Shown here piece after piece: positions 1-11,985 of a DNA stretch of 32,793 nt. The DNA is from Beijerinckiaceae bacterium. Its GTDB lineage: Bacteria > Bacteroidota > Bacteroidia > Chitinophagales > Chitinophagaceae. Both the position numbers and the translations under genes were made by a program. The stretch lies in assembly GCA_903970475.1 (NCBI GenBank), contig CAJCIQ010000151.1:1-32793 (forward strand), read 5' to 3'. Each line of letters begins with the position of its first letter. Position 1 is the stretch's first letter. The notes beneath the pieces were generated by a model. It ran no database searches, was not told where the DNA came from, and was given only the letters and a program-made list of their open reading frames with translations.

Positions 1-3000
1 CCGCAAAGGCTTTTTGTTGCTGCGGCCCATTTATAACAACGTCTGTTGGCCCCATCCCATCAGGATCTATAAAGCGAATGGGATTGTCAAAGGCAAAATT
101 ATAAGGAGAGAATCGACGCATTTGATCGGCCTTCGGATCTATTACCCACCATCTTCCTATCTGATTATCATACATCCTGGCTCCATAATCATACCATTCC
201 AAGCCCGCGCCATTGGAAAACTCATTGTGCTGCTCTTCTTTACCGTTATAACGGTAGTTATTCTGAATATAGTTCGGTGTAACTGCCTGATCTGAAAGGC
301 CAGCCATGGTCAGCCCGAACGGATAATAACCGTTTTCTTCCAATAACGGACCCTGTTTATATTGGACCGCCAGGTTGTCAAAGAACACATCCCAGCCTTG
401 TGTTTCATTGCTCACCCATACGTATACGTATCCGCTCTTGTTTAATATAAGCGGAGAACCTGGTGCTACCAGATTTAATTGTCCGGAAGGGTAAGTGCTG
501 CTTGCCGTCGCCACAGATCCACTCAATGAACTTACGTAGTTAAACTGATCATCCAGGAAAATCCAATTAAGGTAAGCTTTAGGGTAGCCAGAAGTTGCAG
601 GATCATCCGATGACAAGAAATTAGCCAATCCTGCATATAACGGGCCATTGGAGGACAACAGACTCGATAGGCCAGCATGCGTTTCCCCCGTTACGTTTAC
701 AACTCCGTTAGCCAATGAACTCAATACCCCCGGGAAGGAGCTGTTAGTAGTTGACCCTGATCCGCTGTTATAATAGCACTGAACACCAATCTTCAAAGTA
801 TCACCGCTCATAACTTTCAGTAACAGCGAGGGACCGCTTGTTTGGCCTGAAGTACCTGTGTAATCAACCTTGGATACACTATCGTTGGGATTTGTAAAAG
901 TCAAATCATCCGGATATCCTGGTACGGAGGCCCTTGGATAACTGGTTGCTGCTATATTCCCAAATATTTGGGATTCTGTCGTCCTATAAGCAGCTTCCAT
1001 GGAAGCTAAGTAATTGGTCGTATCGCGTTGTTGAGATAAAATCATCCGGGTATTCCCCAGGTGATCCTTTTCAAAGAAGTCATATTCATAACCATACTTT
1101 GTTCCACCGGTCGTATACTTATGATAAGCCCATCGTACCCTACCCTCTTCATGCGTAATCAATTGGAGGGTATCGATCCCTCCACCTGGATTCGACAAAG
1201 TATCGCTTTGCTGATACACAAAATTATCAATGTAGAGTGTGGTCGTGGAATGCTTGGACAGGCTATCGGAGACCACCTTCGCAAGCTTGGTACCCACGGC
1301 ATCATATACATAGCCAACGTTTCCAACTGAGGCGATATTGATCAATTGAGGAAGACTAAGGTAATTATAACTAATGCTCCTGATCCCCTTATTATTATCC
1401 TGAATTAAATTACCATCCCCATCATAGTTATAATCTTGAGCTTGCTTTGTAGCTGGATTATAGTGGAAATCTCCCAGTTTTGTGGAATCATTATTTGTCG
1501 CATCAATCACAGATGAAAGCCTGTTACTTGTTCCGCTACTCAAATAGGAATAAGAAAGGGAATCAATTATAGCCGAAGAGCCATAGGTATATCCCCATTG
1601 TGTCATGGAAAGCATATTCCCATTCGGATCATAGTTGACATTATCTACCGTATAATTTATGGTCGATTTATCCCAGTTTGCGCCTGTTGTATTTTGCAAA
1701 TAAGCTGCCGAAGCTAGGCGGTTTAGGTTATCGTAATAAAAATCATACTTCCTATTGGTCTGCGAACCGGCAGTCTTCCAAACACTTCCTTCTATATTGC
1801 CATTATAGGTTTGATTTAAGTAGTTATTTCCTGTAGCTAAAGAAGTGGACTTATCATACCCCAACTCCATTCCAAAAAAGTGATTGGTCGTGCCTGCTAT
1901 GTAATTTGCGTTTATGCCCGTCAACCAGTTTCTTACATTGTAGGTATAAATCATGCTATCGACATCATTTCCGAAGTATTTGGCTTGCAGTTGACCCAAC
2001 TCATTGTATTGCATGCTATCGATAAGTTGATCTACTGTAGCATTATCTACATTTTTCCATACGTGCCTAGTCCTATAAGCCTGATCATAGTCTGTTTTAG
2101 TAACAACGATATGATACTGAGCAGTGTTTCCAGCTTTATATTGAGAATATAACAACCTCAACGGTTTGCCAGAAAAATTATATTCATTGGTAACAGTATC
2201 TACACCACCCGTATAATTTATTGACTGGGTTTGCAAAATCCGACTATGATCATCAAAGAAGTTGACCGAATATAAATATTGACTTGTAGTTCCGATAACC
2301 TTTTTCATGCTTCCAGTTTGCATACCTCGCACAATATTATATTGTGCAATGGGTGCTGCATAAACTGGTGATGTGTTATAGCTTGTAACAAAGTAATTGG
2401 GATTACCTGTGTAAGTTATCGCCATGGAAGTTCCCAACTGGGAGGTAGCGCCTGAAACCCAACTATAATCATCATAATAAGACCTGGTCATCAATTGGGA
2501 GGTATAGCTTCCCATATTGGGGTAGGCTGTCAGGCTATTAGCTAGATTTTCATGATAGGTTAAGTTAGCGAAATTGGATGGGTCCGTCAAAAGACCCGAT
2601 GAATCATTTCTGCCTAAAGTATCATACCTATTATAATACCACTCCTGCTGAACCCGCATTAATGAATCTTGGGCCATAACAACCTGATCTTTCAAATCAT
2701 ATATATCCCATGATTCCCCTGCCCCAGGCACCCGCTTAATAACCATTCGGTTTTTCCCATCGTATTCATAACTAAAGCAAAGTTCATTGGATATGACTGA
2801 AGCATGGGTTGTAGTTGCATCAAATGTCCAGTTATTGGCTTGCAGCGCCTGACAGGCTTTAGGTGGCAAAACAAATCTTAAATTATTGGCATCATCATAA
2901 ATATAATAGGTACAGTCCCAACCCCATGGTCCAACACTAGGTGTAGCAGACTGCTGTACCTTCTTCAGAACCATCAATCCACGCATATCCTTATACACTA

Positions 3001-6000
3001 TGACCTGATGACCATTCTCATCAGTGGAAAGATTTTTATACAGGTATCCTGTTGGATAATATAACCCAACTGTTACCCCGGGTACAGTTGTAGTAGGCGT
3101 ATATCCTTGCGCATATACTACACTCCAAATAACTACACTATCAGATAAATCATTTAATAAATACGCCTGTTGAATGCTATGAGGGCTTGCAGACGAGGCA
3201 CTTCCCATCCAGTTCAATCCAGAATTAAAGCTATTTACAACCCTATTTAAAGGAGAATTATCATAAAAACTTTGTCCGTAATAAAATTGTTCACCGGGGA
3301 ACTGATTAGCATTGAATGCAAATTGGTCACTCAGCGCAGTCGGTTTATAGTTTCCGTCATTGGTACTAGCCGTATAAGGCAAATACCTTGAAGCCTCCCT
3401 GCTAAATGCATCATAAACATTAATAGTAACCATGTCATTCTGTAGCGGGCTTTCCTGCATAGAAACGGTTTGAACTGCCCGGCCTAAACCGTCGTAGAAT
3501 TGAGTTTGTTGATTTACATCATATGGACTTGTTAGCCCCTGTGAAGTCACTGTATCAACTACACCGGCTTTTTGTATAGTCCGCTGCTGTATATAATTCA
3601 TGTCCACAGTTGCACTGCTCACCACCACTTCTGATGGGTCTGTATATAATACGTTGGATCCACAGGTTACTGATCTTCTATACCAAGTATTTACTGATAA
3701 GGATCCAGGTGAATAGCTCAATCCCGTAGCGCCAGAGATACTCGTAAAATTTACCCCATCCGTGCTTTGCTGCCATTGGTATTGGTAACTACCGGAGCAA
3801 GTGCCACCAGAAGCGGATGTACCCGTTATTTCTCCAGGGTTACCTCCTACGGCTATTTGGATGTAGGAAGGTGCAATTGTTCCACCAATAAACAAGGCGA
3901 CACTAGCTGAGGAACTGTAAACTGTTTCCCCATTGCTGGTTACAGCTACCCTGTAATATTCTGGAGCCATTAAATTAGGACCAGTATAGGTGGAACCGGT
4001 AGCCCCAGCTATATTTTGAAAAGTATTTCCATCTGGGGAAGTTTGCCATTGATAAGTAAAGGTTCCATTCCCTCCACTTACACCGCTCACCGAAAAGGTC
4101 CCCGGTGACGTATTATAGTTGATGGTTTGCGTTGCAGGGCCAACCGTTCCACCTTGGACTGCAGGTATAACGTTCACTGTTGCAATATAAGATGGAACAA
4201 TCACCCCATTACTATTTTGAATGATCCGGTAATAAGTAGTTACAGTAAGACTTCCGGGTGTATAAGGAGGAGATTGCGCAGACGGAATATTGGACCAATT
4301 AACATTGTCTGTAGAGGTCTGCCATTGAATTGACATGTCACCGCTGCCACCTGACCAGCCCTGAGCAATCAGCAGGCCAGGGCTAGTTCCCCATAACACT
4401 GTAGTATCAGCAGGAGTAATATTGCCTGGCATCAATTGGGGATAAACCTGAACTTCTGCATAAGGGCTTACAGCAGAAGCACCATTGCTATAGGCAATCC
4501 CTTCATAATAAATGGTATTTGTCAATGCACTTGTTGGTGTATAAATCTGAGCCGTAGCACCATTGATCAATACCCATTGCCCATTGGTAGTGATGGATGA
4601 ATCCTGCCATGCGTAAGTATAGTTTCCATTGCCCCCAATAGGCGTAATATGCATGGGCGAAGGAACAGTATTGTAATTAATAGCTTGAGATAAGGGATTT
4701 ATAGGCCCTGTCTGTAATTGGGGATAGACAATCACAACCACTTCACCACTTGCCACATTAACACCGAGGCAGGTTGATTGAATCCGGAAATAACTCGTCG
4801 CCATCAAGGCAGAAGATGTATACGTCAAGGCTGTGGCCCCACTTATATTCACCCAGGCCCCGCTGGTCGTAGAGGAAGAATCCTGCCACTGATAAGTATA
4901 GGTACCATTTCCACCTGTTGCTGTAGTAGCAGTAAGAGGAGATGAAGTAGTATTGTAGTTGATCGTTTGGGTGCCGGGCGAGATAGTTCCTGTTTGCACC
5001 ATTGCATAAACGGTTACTACCGCCTTTGCACTGTTAACACTAACTCCATTACTGGTAGAAACAATTCTATAATAGGTAGCAGTTGTTAAGGCTCCTGATG
5101 TGTAGGTGAGACTGTTAGCCCCACTTACATTAACCCAAGCTCCGCTGGTTGCACTGGAAGAATCCTGCCACTGGTAGGTATAAGTCCCATTCCCTCCTGT
5201 TGCTACAGTTGCAGTCATTACTCCAGATGCATTACCTGTTATGATGGACTGACCCGAGGGGGTAATAGTTCCAGTAACCAATTGCGGATAAACCGTTATT
5301 GTTGCCGTAGTCGTGGTTACAGACACCCCGTTGCTCGTCGACACCAATTGATAATACATCGTGGAAGCGAGGATCCCTGGGGCATACGTTAAACTCGTGG
5401 CCCCACTGATGGCCGTCCAGGTTGTTCCATTAGTAGAACTGTTCCATTGGTAAGTATACGTTCCACTTCCTCCGGTTGCAGCTGTCGCTGTTAAAGCCGT
5501 TGGAGTTGAACTGTAGTTTATCGTTTGGCTTCCGGTGGTAAAGGTTCCTGAAACCAATTGCGGATACACCGTCACTGTTGCTGAACCTGATGTTACAGTT
5601 GCTCCATTGCTTGTCGACACCAGGTGATAATACATAGTCGAGGTCAAGGCACCAGGAGCATATGTCAATGATGTAGCACCACTGATCGTCGTCCAAGTGG
5701 TTCCGTTCGTTGAACTATACCACTGATAGGCATAAGTTCCATTACCTCCTGTTGCTGCCGTTGCCGTCAGGCTTGCGGCGGCTATATTATAGTTGATACT
5801 TTGACTTGCTGGACTCACAGTGCCAGTCACCAATTGTGGATAAACTGTCACCAACACAGAGGGCGCAACCACGCCAACCCCATTACTGGACTGACTGGCT
5901 TCATAATACGTAGAAGCCGTAAGCGCCCCCGGTGTATATGTGGCGGAAGTGGCTCCACTAATGAGTGTCCAAGTGCTACCATTGGAAGAAGAGTACCACT

Positions 6001-8650
6001 GGTAAGTATAGGTTCCCGTCCCTCCAGTTGGCGAGGATACGGTCATGGACGCCGGAACCGTATTGTAGTTGATACTTTGACTCCCAGGGCTTATTGTCCC
6101 TGTCACCAATTGTGGATACACTGTCACTGTTGCCGTGGCTGAGGTTGCCGTAGCTCCATTACTGGTTGACACCAACTGGTAGTACATATTGGATGTCAAG
6201 GCTCCTGGGGCATACGTTAAACTTGTGGCCCCACTGATGGCCGTCCAGGTTGTTCCATTAGTAGAACTGTTCCATTGGTAAGTATACGTTCCACTTCCTC
6301 CGGTTGCAGCTGTCGCTGTTAAAGCCGTTGGAGTTGTATTGTAGTTTATCGTTTGGCTTCCGGTGGTAAAGGTTCCTGACACCAATTGCGGATACACCGT
6401 CACTGTTGATGAACCTGATGTTACAGTTGCTCCATTACTTGTCGACACCAAGTGATAATACATAGTCGAGGTCAGCGTACCAGGTGAATATGTCAATGAT
6501 GTAGCTCCACTGATCGTCGTCCAAGTGGTCCCATTGGTAGAGCTATACCATTGGTAAGTATATGTCCCACTACCACCGGTGGCTGCTGTAGCTGTCAGGC
6601 TGGAAGCAGCACTATTGTAGTTGATCGTCTGGGTTGGCAGATTTATGGTTCCGCTCAGCAACTGTGGATATACCGTAATTGTGGCTATGGCTGAAGTTAC
6701 TGATACCCCATTACTGGTGGATAACAACTGATAGTACATATTGGAAGTCAAGGCCCCTGGGGCATATGTCAAACTCGTGGCACCACTGATGGCAGTCCAC
6801 GTAGTTCCATTGGTCGAACTGTTCCATAGATACGTATATGTCCCATTTCCACCGGTAGGTGTTGTACTCGTCAAAGTGCCAGGGGTAGCATCGTAGTTGA
6901 TCGTTTGACTTGTTGGGGTCACTGTTCCCGTCACTAGTTGAGGATATACCGTCACCGTAGCTGACGTTGAGGTAACAATGGCTCCATTGCTGGTTGATAC
7001 CAGATGATAATAGGTGGTAGCCGTCAAATTACTAGGCGCATAGGTCAAACTGGTTGCTCCACTAATGGTCGTCCAGGTACTATTATCGGGTGAGCTATAC
7101 CACTGGTATGTATAGGTACTATTCCCTCCTGTAGCCGCTGTGGCAGTCAGGCTCGAAGGGGCTGTATTGTAGTTGATCGCTTGAGAGGATGGGCTTACTG
7201 TTCCCGTCACCAACTGTGGATATACCGTAACCGTGGCACTAGCAGAAGTCACATTCACCCCATTACTGGTGGAGACTAAGTGATAATAAGTTGTAGCCGT
7301 TAATGCTCCAGGTGCATAAGTCAGGCTGGTCGATCCGCTGATAGCGGTCCAGGTACTGTTGTTGGGAGAACTGTACCATTGGTAGGTAAATGTGCCACTG
7401 CCGCCTGTAGCTGCTGTTGAAGTAAGACTGGCAGCAGCAGTATTGTAATTGATGGTCTGGGAAGTTGGACTTACCATACCAGCCACTAGTTGAGGATATA
7501 CGGTAACAGTCGCAGAGGCTGAAGTCACACTCACCCCATTACTTGTAGACACTAAGTGATAATAAGTCGTGGTTGTCAATGCCCCTGGTGCATAAGTCAG
7601 GCTGGTAGCTCCACTGATGGTTGTCCAGGTGCTGTTATTGGGTGAGCTATACCACTGATAAGTATTCGTTCCAGTTCCACCAGTGGGAGCAGTAGCCGTT
7701 AGGGATGCAGCCGTCGCATTATAGTTGATTGTTTGTATGGCTGGACTTATGGTTCCCGTTACCAATTGGGGATATACAGTAACAATAGCTGTCGCCGAGG
7801 TGACTGATATCCCATTGCTGGTGGACACCAACTGATAGTACATCGTTGACGTCAATGTCCCTGGGGCATACGTCAAACTCGTAGCCCCGCTTATAGCCGT
7901 CCACGTAGTTCCATTGGTGGAACTATTCCATTGGTAGGTGTAAGTACCACTGCCCCCAGTTGCTGTAGTAGCGGTCAAACTAGCGGCCGCCGTATTATAA
8001 TTAATCGCTTGACTGGCTGGACTAATCGTTCCGGATACCAATTGGGGATATACAGTAACGGTCGCCGTGTTGGAAGTATAACCAGTAAACCAACAGGAGG
8101 TAAGGCGCTCATAGTAGGTGGTAGCCGTTAAGGCTCCTGGTTGATAATTCTGTGAAGTAGCCCCTGAAATAATAGACCAGGTGGCATCATCAGGAGAAGA
8201 ATACCATTGATAGGAATAGGAGCTACAATTACCACCGGTTGAAGCAGATGCGTCAATCGCAGTCGGCGTGGCATTATAATTAATAGTTTGGGTCGGATCA
8301 GAAATGGAACCTGGTACTAAGGCTGGAGGTTGATTGACAGTCACCACCTTTGAAGCCAGGGTTGTGGAACCACTTAGGGCTGCAATCGTTGAGCTACTGC
8401 AACTGGTCTGGTTAAAATAAACCGTACAAGACGTACTGGTATAGCTCTGAACTGTACCACAACTGCTGGTCCAACTGGTTGCGGATCCTGAAGTTAAAGT
8501 ATAAGTATATGTTCCACCTACAGTAACAGGAGACGTCCCAGTAATACTTCCCGATATCAACGGCTGAATCTGTGCCTCTGATAAAATACCTGGAAAAAGC
8601 AAAGCTATTACGCCTAAGATTCTTCCTATATGTTTAGTCCAATGGTTCAT
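1..8650 (-). CDS. Giant RHS-repeat protein with tandem Ig-like repeats, DUF6443-like region and RHS core (3' end outside window)
   Basis: Translating from the ATG at 8650 gives an open frame; the start, the repeat block, the DUF6443-like region (ATG codon at 3460) and the RHS core (ATG codon at 175) are all in the same frame, giving 2883 full codons before the left edge. Residues 1-27 form a signal peptide ending SEAQ. A Cys-containing domain follows, then about 17 Ig-like repeats (roughly residues 110-1665), each with a VYPQLV/GTISP start, a QW core and a YYQLV strand. Near residue 1680 a NYIQQRT...[11 protein letters not shown] segment matches the DUF6443 type, followed by YD-type repeats. 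DHLGNTR lies near residue 2531, then a beta-rich insert and [10 protein letters not shown], and finally the RHS core with [19 protein letters not shown] and IDPDG (residues ~2815-2870). In this family the core precedes a variable C-terminal tip, often a toxin; here that tip is off the window. The gene starts 39 bp after the upstream RHS gene, so the two are probably cotranscribed. Surface exposure or secretion is inferred. Confidence 0.93.
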   Translation of the reverse strand, partial: MNHWTKHIGRILGVIALLFPGILSEAQIQPLISGSITGTSPVTVGGTYTYTLTSGSATSWTSSCGTVQSYTSTSCTVYFNQTSCSSSTIAALSGSTTLASKVVTVNQPPALVPGSISDPTQTINYNATPTAIDASASTGGNCSSYSYQWYSSPDDATWSIISGATSQNYQPGALTATTYYERLTSCWFTGYTSNTATVTVYPQLVSGTISPASQAINYNTAAASLTATTATGGSGTYTYQWNSSTNGTTWTAISGATSLTYAPGTLTSTMYYQLVSTSNGISVTSATAIVTVYPQLVTGTISPAIQTINYNATAASLTATAPTGGTGTNTYQWYSSPNNSTWTTISGATSLTYAPGALTTTTYYHLVSTSNGVSVTSASATVTVYPQLVAGMVSPTSQTINYNTAAASLTSTAATGGSGTFTYQWYSSPNNSTWTAISGSTSLTYAPGALTATTYYHLVSTSNGVNVTSASATVTVYPQLVTGTVSPSSQAINYNTAPSSLTATAATGGNSTYTYQWYSSPDNSTWTTISGATSLTYAPSNLTATTYYHLVSTSNGAIVTSTSATVTVYPQLVTGTVTPTSQTINYDATPGTLTSTTPTGGNGTYTYLWNSSTNGTTWTAISGATSLTYAPGALTSNMYYQLLSTSNGVSVTSAIATITVYPQLLSGTINLPTQTINYNSAASSLTATAATGGSGTYTYQWYSSTNGTTWTTISGATSLTYSPGTLTSTMYYHLVSTSNGATVTSGSSTVTVYPQLVSGTFTTGSQTINYNTTPTALTATAATGGSGTYTYQWNSSTNGTTWTAISGATSLTYAPGALTSNMYYQLVSTSNGATATSATATVTVYPQLVTGTISPGSQSINYNTVPASMTVSSPTGGTGTYTYQWYSSSNGSTWTLISGATSATYTPGALTASTYYEASQSSNGVGVVAPSVLVTVYPQLVTGTVSPASQSINYNIAAASLTATAATGGNGTYAYQWYSSTNGTTWTTISGATSLTYAPGALTSTMYYHLVSTSNGATVTSGSATVTVYPQLVSGTFTTGSQTINYSSTPTALTATAATGGSGTYTYQWNSSTNGTTWTAISGATSLTYAPGILASTMYYQLVSTSNGVSVTTTTATITVYPQLVTGTITPSGQSIITGNASGVMTATVATGGNGTYTYQWQDSSSATSGAWVNVSGANSLTYTSGALTTATYYRIVSTSNGVSVNSAKAVVTVYAMVQTGTISPGTQTINYNTTSSPLTATTATGGNGTYTYQWQDSSSTTSGAWVNISGATALTYTSSALMATSYFRIQSTCLGVNVASGEVVVIVYPQLQTGPINPLSQAINYNTVPSPMHITPIGGNGNYTYAWQDSSITTNGQWVLINGATAQIYTPTSALTNTIYYEGIAYSNGASAVSPYAEVQVYPQLMPGNITPADTTVLWGTSPGLLIAQGWSGGSGDMSIQWQTSTDNVNWSNIPSAQSPPYTPGSLTVTTYYRIIQNSNGVIVPSYIATVNVIPAVQGGTVGPATQTINYNTSPGTFSVSGVSGGNGTFTYQWQTSPDGNTFQNIAGATGSTYTGPNLMAPEYYRVAVTSNGETVYSSSASVALFIGGTIAPSYIQIAVGGNPGEITGTSASGGTCSGSYQYQWQQSTDGVNFTSISGATGLSYSPGSLSVNTWYRRSVTCGSNVLYTDPSEVVVSSATVDMNYIQQRTIQKAGVVDTVTSQGLTSPYDVNQQTQFYDGLGRAVQTVSMQESPLQNDMVTINVYDAFSREASRYLPYTASTNDGNYKPTALSDQFAFNANQFPGEQFYYGQSFYDNSPLNRVVNSFNSGLNWMGSASSASPHSIQQAYLLNDLSDSVVIWSVVYAQGYTPTTTVPGVTVGLYYPTGYLYKNLSTDENGHQVIVYKDMRGLMVLKKVQQSATPSVGPWGWDCTYYIYDDANNLRFVLPPKACQALQANNWTFDATTTHASVISNELCFSYEYDGKNRMVIKRVPGAGESWDIYDLKDQVVMAQDSLMRVQQEWYYNRYDTLGRNDSSGLLTDPSNFANLTYHENLANSLTAYPNMGSYTSQLMTRSYYDDYSWVSGATSQLGTSMAITYTGNPNYFVTSYNTSPVYAAPIAQYNIVRGMQTGSMKKVIGTTSQYLYSVNFFDDHSRILQTQSINYTGGVDTVTNEYNFSGKPLRLLYSQYKAGNTAQYHIVVTKTDYDQAYRTRHVWKNVDNATVDQLIDSMQYNELGQLQAKYFGNDVDSMIYTYNVRNWLTGINANYIAGTTNHFFGMELGYDKSTSLATGNNYLNQTYNGNIEGSVWKTAGSQTNRKYDFYYDNLNRLASAAYLQNTTGANWDKSTINYTVDNVNYDPNGNMLSMTQWGYTYGSSAIIDSLSYSYLSSGTSNRLSSVIDATNNDSTKLGDFHYNPATKQAQDYNYDGDGNLIQDNNKGIRSISYNYLSLPQLINIASVGNVGYVYDAVGTKLAKVVSDSLSKHSTTTLYIDNFVYQQSDTLSNPGGGIDTLQLITHEEGRVRWAYHKYTTGGTKYGYEYDFFEKDHLGNTRMILSQQRDTTNYLASMEAAYRTTESQIFGNIAATSYPRASVPGYPDDLTFTNPNDSVSKVDYTGTSGQTSGPSLLLKVMSGDTLKIGVQCYYNSGSGSTTNSSFPGVLSSLANGVVNVTGETHAGLSSLLSSNGPLYAGLANFLSSDDPATSGYPKAYLNWIFLDDQFNYVSSLSGSVATASSTYPSGQLNLVAPGSPLILNKSGYVYVWVSNETQGWDVFFDNLAVQYKQGPLLEENGYYPFGLTMAGLSDQAVTPNYIQNNYRYNGKEEQHNEFSNGAGLEWYDYGARMYDNQIGRWWVIDPKADQMRRFSPYNFAFDNPIRFIDPDGMGPTDVVINGPQQQKAFA
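3650..8330 (-). repeat. Array of about 17 tandem Ig-like repeats, period 276 bp in the central part
   Basis: The sequence coding for YPQLV (plus-strand look: ccaattgNggata) recurs near 8040, 7763, 7487, 7210, 6935, 6658, 6382, 6105, 5829, 5553 and 5277, giving a period of 275-277 bp, that is 276 bp or 92 residues. Further, more diverged copies with spacings around 280-285 bp run to about 3650, and one diverged copy lies at the N-terminal end (8330-8050). All copies stay in frame. The central copies are most alike; the outer ones have drifted and include cysteine-bearing versions. Such arrays usually form a stalk or spacer in surface proteins. Confidence 0.9.
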
Positions 8651-8689
8651 GGTAAATGAGGGTTACTTGAGAGAAATAAGCAGGATCAC

Positions 8690-11600
8690 CTATTGGCCTT
8701 GATAGTGGTAAGAATAGGTTTTAATGATATTGCCATTTTGATCTCTGATATCTTTCAATCGACCATAGGCATCATAATCATAATGTGACAACCGACTATC
8801 CATATCACATTGAGCTGTCATACCAATCAGCGGAGTATATGCGTAAGTCGTCATCTGAGCTGTTGCTGGATATAACCTCAGCTCATCAATATAACCAGAT
8901 CCAGAAACGCTTACGGAAGTTTGTCCGGTTACTTTATGCTCAAAATAGGTCCATCCATTTACTGTTGCCCCCCGGAGTGGGTAACCTGAAATAGTTCCTG
9001 CAATAGTTAAGGAACGAGAACTTTTTATCCAGTACGAAACAACGTAAGTAGTAGCCGAGGAAAGTGAAGGTGAAACAACTGATCCTCCTGCTAAACTATA
9101 ACAAGCATACCCGGTAGGTGCAGTAGCGTCCGCATTTGGGATTCCAGCATAGGTCCAATTTCCATTACTGCTTCCTTCAAAACTCGTGTAGGCAACATTG
9201 GATTGGGAAGCATTTTTTATTTCAGCAATCACATATTCACCATTATACCCCCAAATCAAACTGTTAGTGGTATAATTCTTTGTAAACTGAAGTAGATTAG
9301 CATACGTATTATCGTACATATCATAGCTGATAGAATCAGCTATGGGTATAGCCACCAGCAGATTATGGTATTGACTCAAAGAACTTTCTACCACAGCCTG
9401 ATTGGCGTTTACTTCGTAGTGCTTGATGGCATAATCCCCAGGAGCGTATCCATCATAAAATCTACCCCGGCTGGTTGTTTCATATACCAACTCTGATAAC
9501 CTGTGATCATTCATCAAAAAACTCTGGCTCTGAGCATCCGTATAGGAGCCACCAGTAGTATAAGGGTATTCATAGCTTGACTGAATATAATACTCACCGT
9601 TACCTTTTAAATAATTGTAAGGCTGATTCAGTGCATCATAAGCATAACTCTCTACCGTAGTCATACTGTCGCCACTTGCGTACTCCGTGGTCGTACGAGA
9701 GGACAAAAGGGTCTTCATATCAAAAACCGGATAAAATGCAATCAGGGTTTGGGGTATCGGAGTCCAAGTAGAACTAGTTACATCACCAGGGCACTGCCCC
9801 CACAAAAATGCCCCATAGCCAAATACCCTAACACCATAATAAACACTGGAGACAACATTATAATAACTATTGTGAATAGCTTTCACAAGGTTATTATTGC
9901 TGTCGTAGTACAGAATATGATCAACCGAACCATTTTCAGGAGAGCTGGAAACCTTAGTTGGCGGTAAAGAAACGTTGGTCAGGCATGCCACAATACCCGC
10001 ATTACTAATATTATCCATCGTATCGTCAAAATATGTCTCCACTCTTCCGTTGGTTGTTCCATCAGGAGCAATATCCTGCTGTATCACTTCTTTGTACCCT
10101 ACTCCATTTATGGAGCAAAGAGGATTAGCCGAGAAAAATCCTTTAGCGTCAATTTCATTAATAGTATAAACAGAGACCCCAAGAATACTACCCTGATCCT
10201 GGGTGAGTTGGTAAACAGGAGGATCATAGGTTCTGAAACATTCAAATGGTATATTATTTACACCATTTATATAAGTAAAAATCGTACGCTTTGCATTGAC
10301 ACTACCTGTGGCTCTGTAATCAATCGCTTGGATCCTAAGACCGTCACCATGTGAAATAGTATTAGTCAAGGTAGCCGAATCAGGCATCCAGTAATTTGTA
10401 AAATCATTCAAGGCATATTCCAGACTATCCGTTCCACCAGTCGGATATTGTATAGTAGTTAACATGCAGGCTTGAGCATAGTATGAGCTCGCTGAATTAT
10501 TATTACCATTGTTACCCCAGGATGGATTGTTCAAGCGGGCAGGGTTAGGTATGGTTGAAGTATTATTTAATTGCCCATTATAAAATCCCCAGAAATCCTG
10601 AGCTTGGGAATTTTTCGCAGGAAGCGGAACAGGGTTATAAGTAAAACTATATACCTGACCACTATTATCTTTCACGGATGCAAGCTGCAATCGTAGATTG
10701 GGCATGTTTCCAAATATGGAAGAATCCTGGCTCTGAACAATACTTCCGCCTACACCTGCTGAATTAAAATATGCATAATTAAAATGATAGGTATTTATTA
10801 CAGAACTCGATGCGATCTGAACACTATCCAATTTTAGGCCACCCAACAAATCACTCCGCGAAGAAGTATAAAAATAAACCGTCCCATTCGGGAATTGAAT
10901 GGAACTCATGTACAACCTATCCTCTGCGGTAAAAGTAAAAGTTGTTCCCGCACTTAATACCGGAGGATTAAAAAGCGCATCCTGAGATCGAAAATTGCAA
11001 GCGTTGGCCCCTTGGAGGGTAGGAGTAACCGTCTCACTCGCCCATTTCTGGGTAAAAGAGGGGAAATTGCTGACAGAATCCAGATGCGTATAGTTAAAAA
11101 GTATTTGCTTCTTATGCTGAGTAATAACTTTAGTCAACACCCATATCTTTGATGAAATACCTGTCACAGTAGCTTCGGTATAATGAACCGTTGTAAATTG
11201 CTGAAAATAGTATTGTACCCCGTTGGGCGCTACGATCTCGAAATTCCCTGCTCCATAAGTAATGGCATATCCTGTATCATTCAATACATCAAAATTCTTA
11301 GTTACAAAATTTAGCTTAAAAGTGATGTTATGCCCATTTATGGAGGCGCTGAATATATCGGGATCAGAATCAAAGGTATTTCCAGGCGCCTCCGTTGCGA
11401 TGGACTCTCCATCGGCCTGATCATCAAAGTCACCGTTAATCGGCATATAATAGTTGGTGGCTACATAGTAAGAATATGTGGGAATTACTGATGGAATAGG
11501 GTATGGATTAGACCATCCAGTCCCATTACATGAGCCACAGGAAGTACCATATGCGTACCTAAATGGAAGATAAGTGGGTGTCGGGCAAAACAAATAGTTA

Positions 11601-11953
11601 GGCTGCATAAACTGATCAACTATCAGATCATCACTCCCATTTACTGTTTGCACAATACCCCCAAAAGTCATGTCCCAACCAAGTCCAACCCAACTTGCTT
11701 CATCGGCTACGTGTATACCACCAGAATGATAACTTAATGCTACAGGAAATGACAAGCCATCCTCTTTCACCGTATAAATGGGAACAGAAATATTGGCAAC
11801 ACCAGTAAATTCGCTAACAGGAAGCTCTGTGTATTTATCAAATTGGAAAGAACTCGGAGTAGATGGATGATAATCCTGCACTGCAAAATCAGGTAGCTGT
11901 CCATAACCAAGCATGGGGATCACAAAGAAAAGGGCGCAAATAACCTTTTTCAT
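8690..11953 (-). CDS. Secreted RHS-type protein, N-terminal partner of the giant RHS protein
   Basis: The ATG at 11953 (MKKVICALFF) is preferred to the TTG one codon upstream. Residues 1-19 are a signal peptide ending GYGQ. The mature N-terminus (YTELPVSEFTGVANISVPIY, then ALSYHSGGIHVADEASWVGLGW) is the standard start of Bacteroidota RHS-like proteins, related to the SpvB/TcdB-type shell. A long beta-rich, Tyr/Asn/Ser-rich middle follows. Around residues 920-1040 (from AYTSFEGSSNGNWTY) lies a jelly-roll-like segment resembling carbohydrate-binding modules. The last 30 residues carry a YD motif (YDYDAYGRLKDIRDQNGN) but no full RHS core. No type IX C-terminal sorting motif is evident. It lies 32 bp after the 491-residue gene and 39 bp before the giant RHS gene. 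Function is not known; a role in building or presenting the downstream RHS protein is an inference. Confidence 0.92.
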   Translation of the reverse strand: MKKVICALFFVIPMLGYGQLPDFAVQDYHPSTPSSFQFDKYTELPVSEFTGVANISVPIYTVKEDGLSFPVALSYHSGGIHVADEASWVGLGWDMTFGGIVQTVNGSDDLIVDQFMQPNYLFCPTPTYLPFRYAYGTSCGSCNGTGWSNPYPIPSVIPTYSYYVATNYYMPINGDFDDQADGESIATEAPGNTFDSDPDIFSASINGHNITFKLNFVTKNFDVLNDTGYAITYGAGNFEIVAPNGVQYYFQQFTTVHYTEATVTGISSKIWVLTKVITQHKKQILFNYTHLDSVSNFPSFTQKWASETVTPTLQGANACNFRSQDALFNPPVLSAGTTFTFTAEDRLYMSSIQFPNGTVYFYTSSRSDLLGGLKLDSVQIASSSVINTYHFNYAYFNSAGVGGSIVQSQDSSIFGNMPNLRLQLASVKDNSGQVYSFTYNPVPLPAKNSQAQDFWGFYNGQLNNTSTIPNPARLNNPSWGNNGNNNSASSYYAQACMLTTIQYPTGGTDSLEYALNDFTNYWMPDSATLTNTISHGDGLRIQAIDYRATGSVNAKRTIFTYINGVNNIPFECFRTYDPPVYQLTQDQGSILGVSVYTINEIDAKGFFSANPLCSINGVGYKEVIQQDIAPDGTTNGRVETYFDDTMDNISNAGIVACLTNVSLPPTKVSSSPENGSVDHILYYDSNNNLVKAIHNSYYNVVSSVYYGVRVFGYGAFLWGQCPGDVTSSTWTPIPQTLIAFYPVFDMKTLLSSRTTTEYASGDSMTTVESYAYDALNQPYNYLKGNGEYYIQSSYEYPYTTGGSYTDAQSQSFLMNDHRLSELVYETTSRGRFYDGYAPGDYAIKHYEVNANQAVVESSLSQYHNLLVAIPIADSISYDMYDNTYANLLQFTKNYTTNSLIWGYNGEYVIAEIKNASQSNVAYTSFEGSSNGNWTYAGIPNADATAPTGYACYSLAGGSVVSPSLSSATTYVVSYWIKSSRSLTIAGTISGYPLRGATVNGWTYFEHKVTGQTSVSVSGSGYIDELRLYPATAQMTTYAYTPLIGMTAQCDMDSRLSHYDYDAYGRLKDIRDQNGNIIKTYSYHYQGQ

Positions 11954-11985
11954 CAAATGTTAATTTATCGACGTGAATGAGAATG

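Noticed and set aside
5430-6142. Mid-sized ORFs on both strands inside 4100-8150
   Set aside because: They are by-products of the tandem repeat array in other frames; the minus-strand frame from 8650 carries all recognisable motifs.
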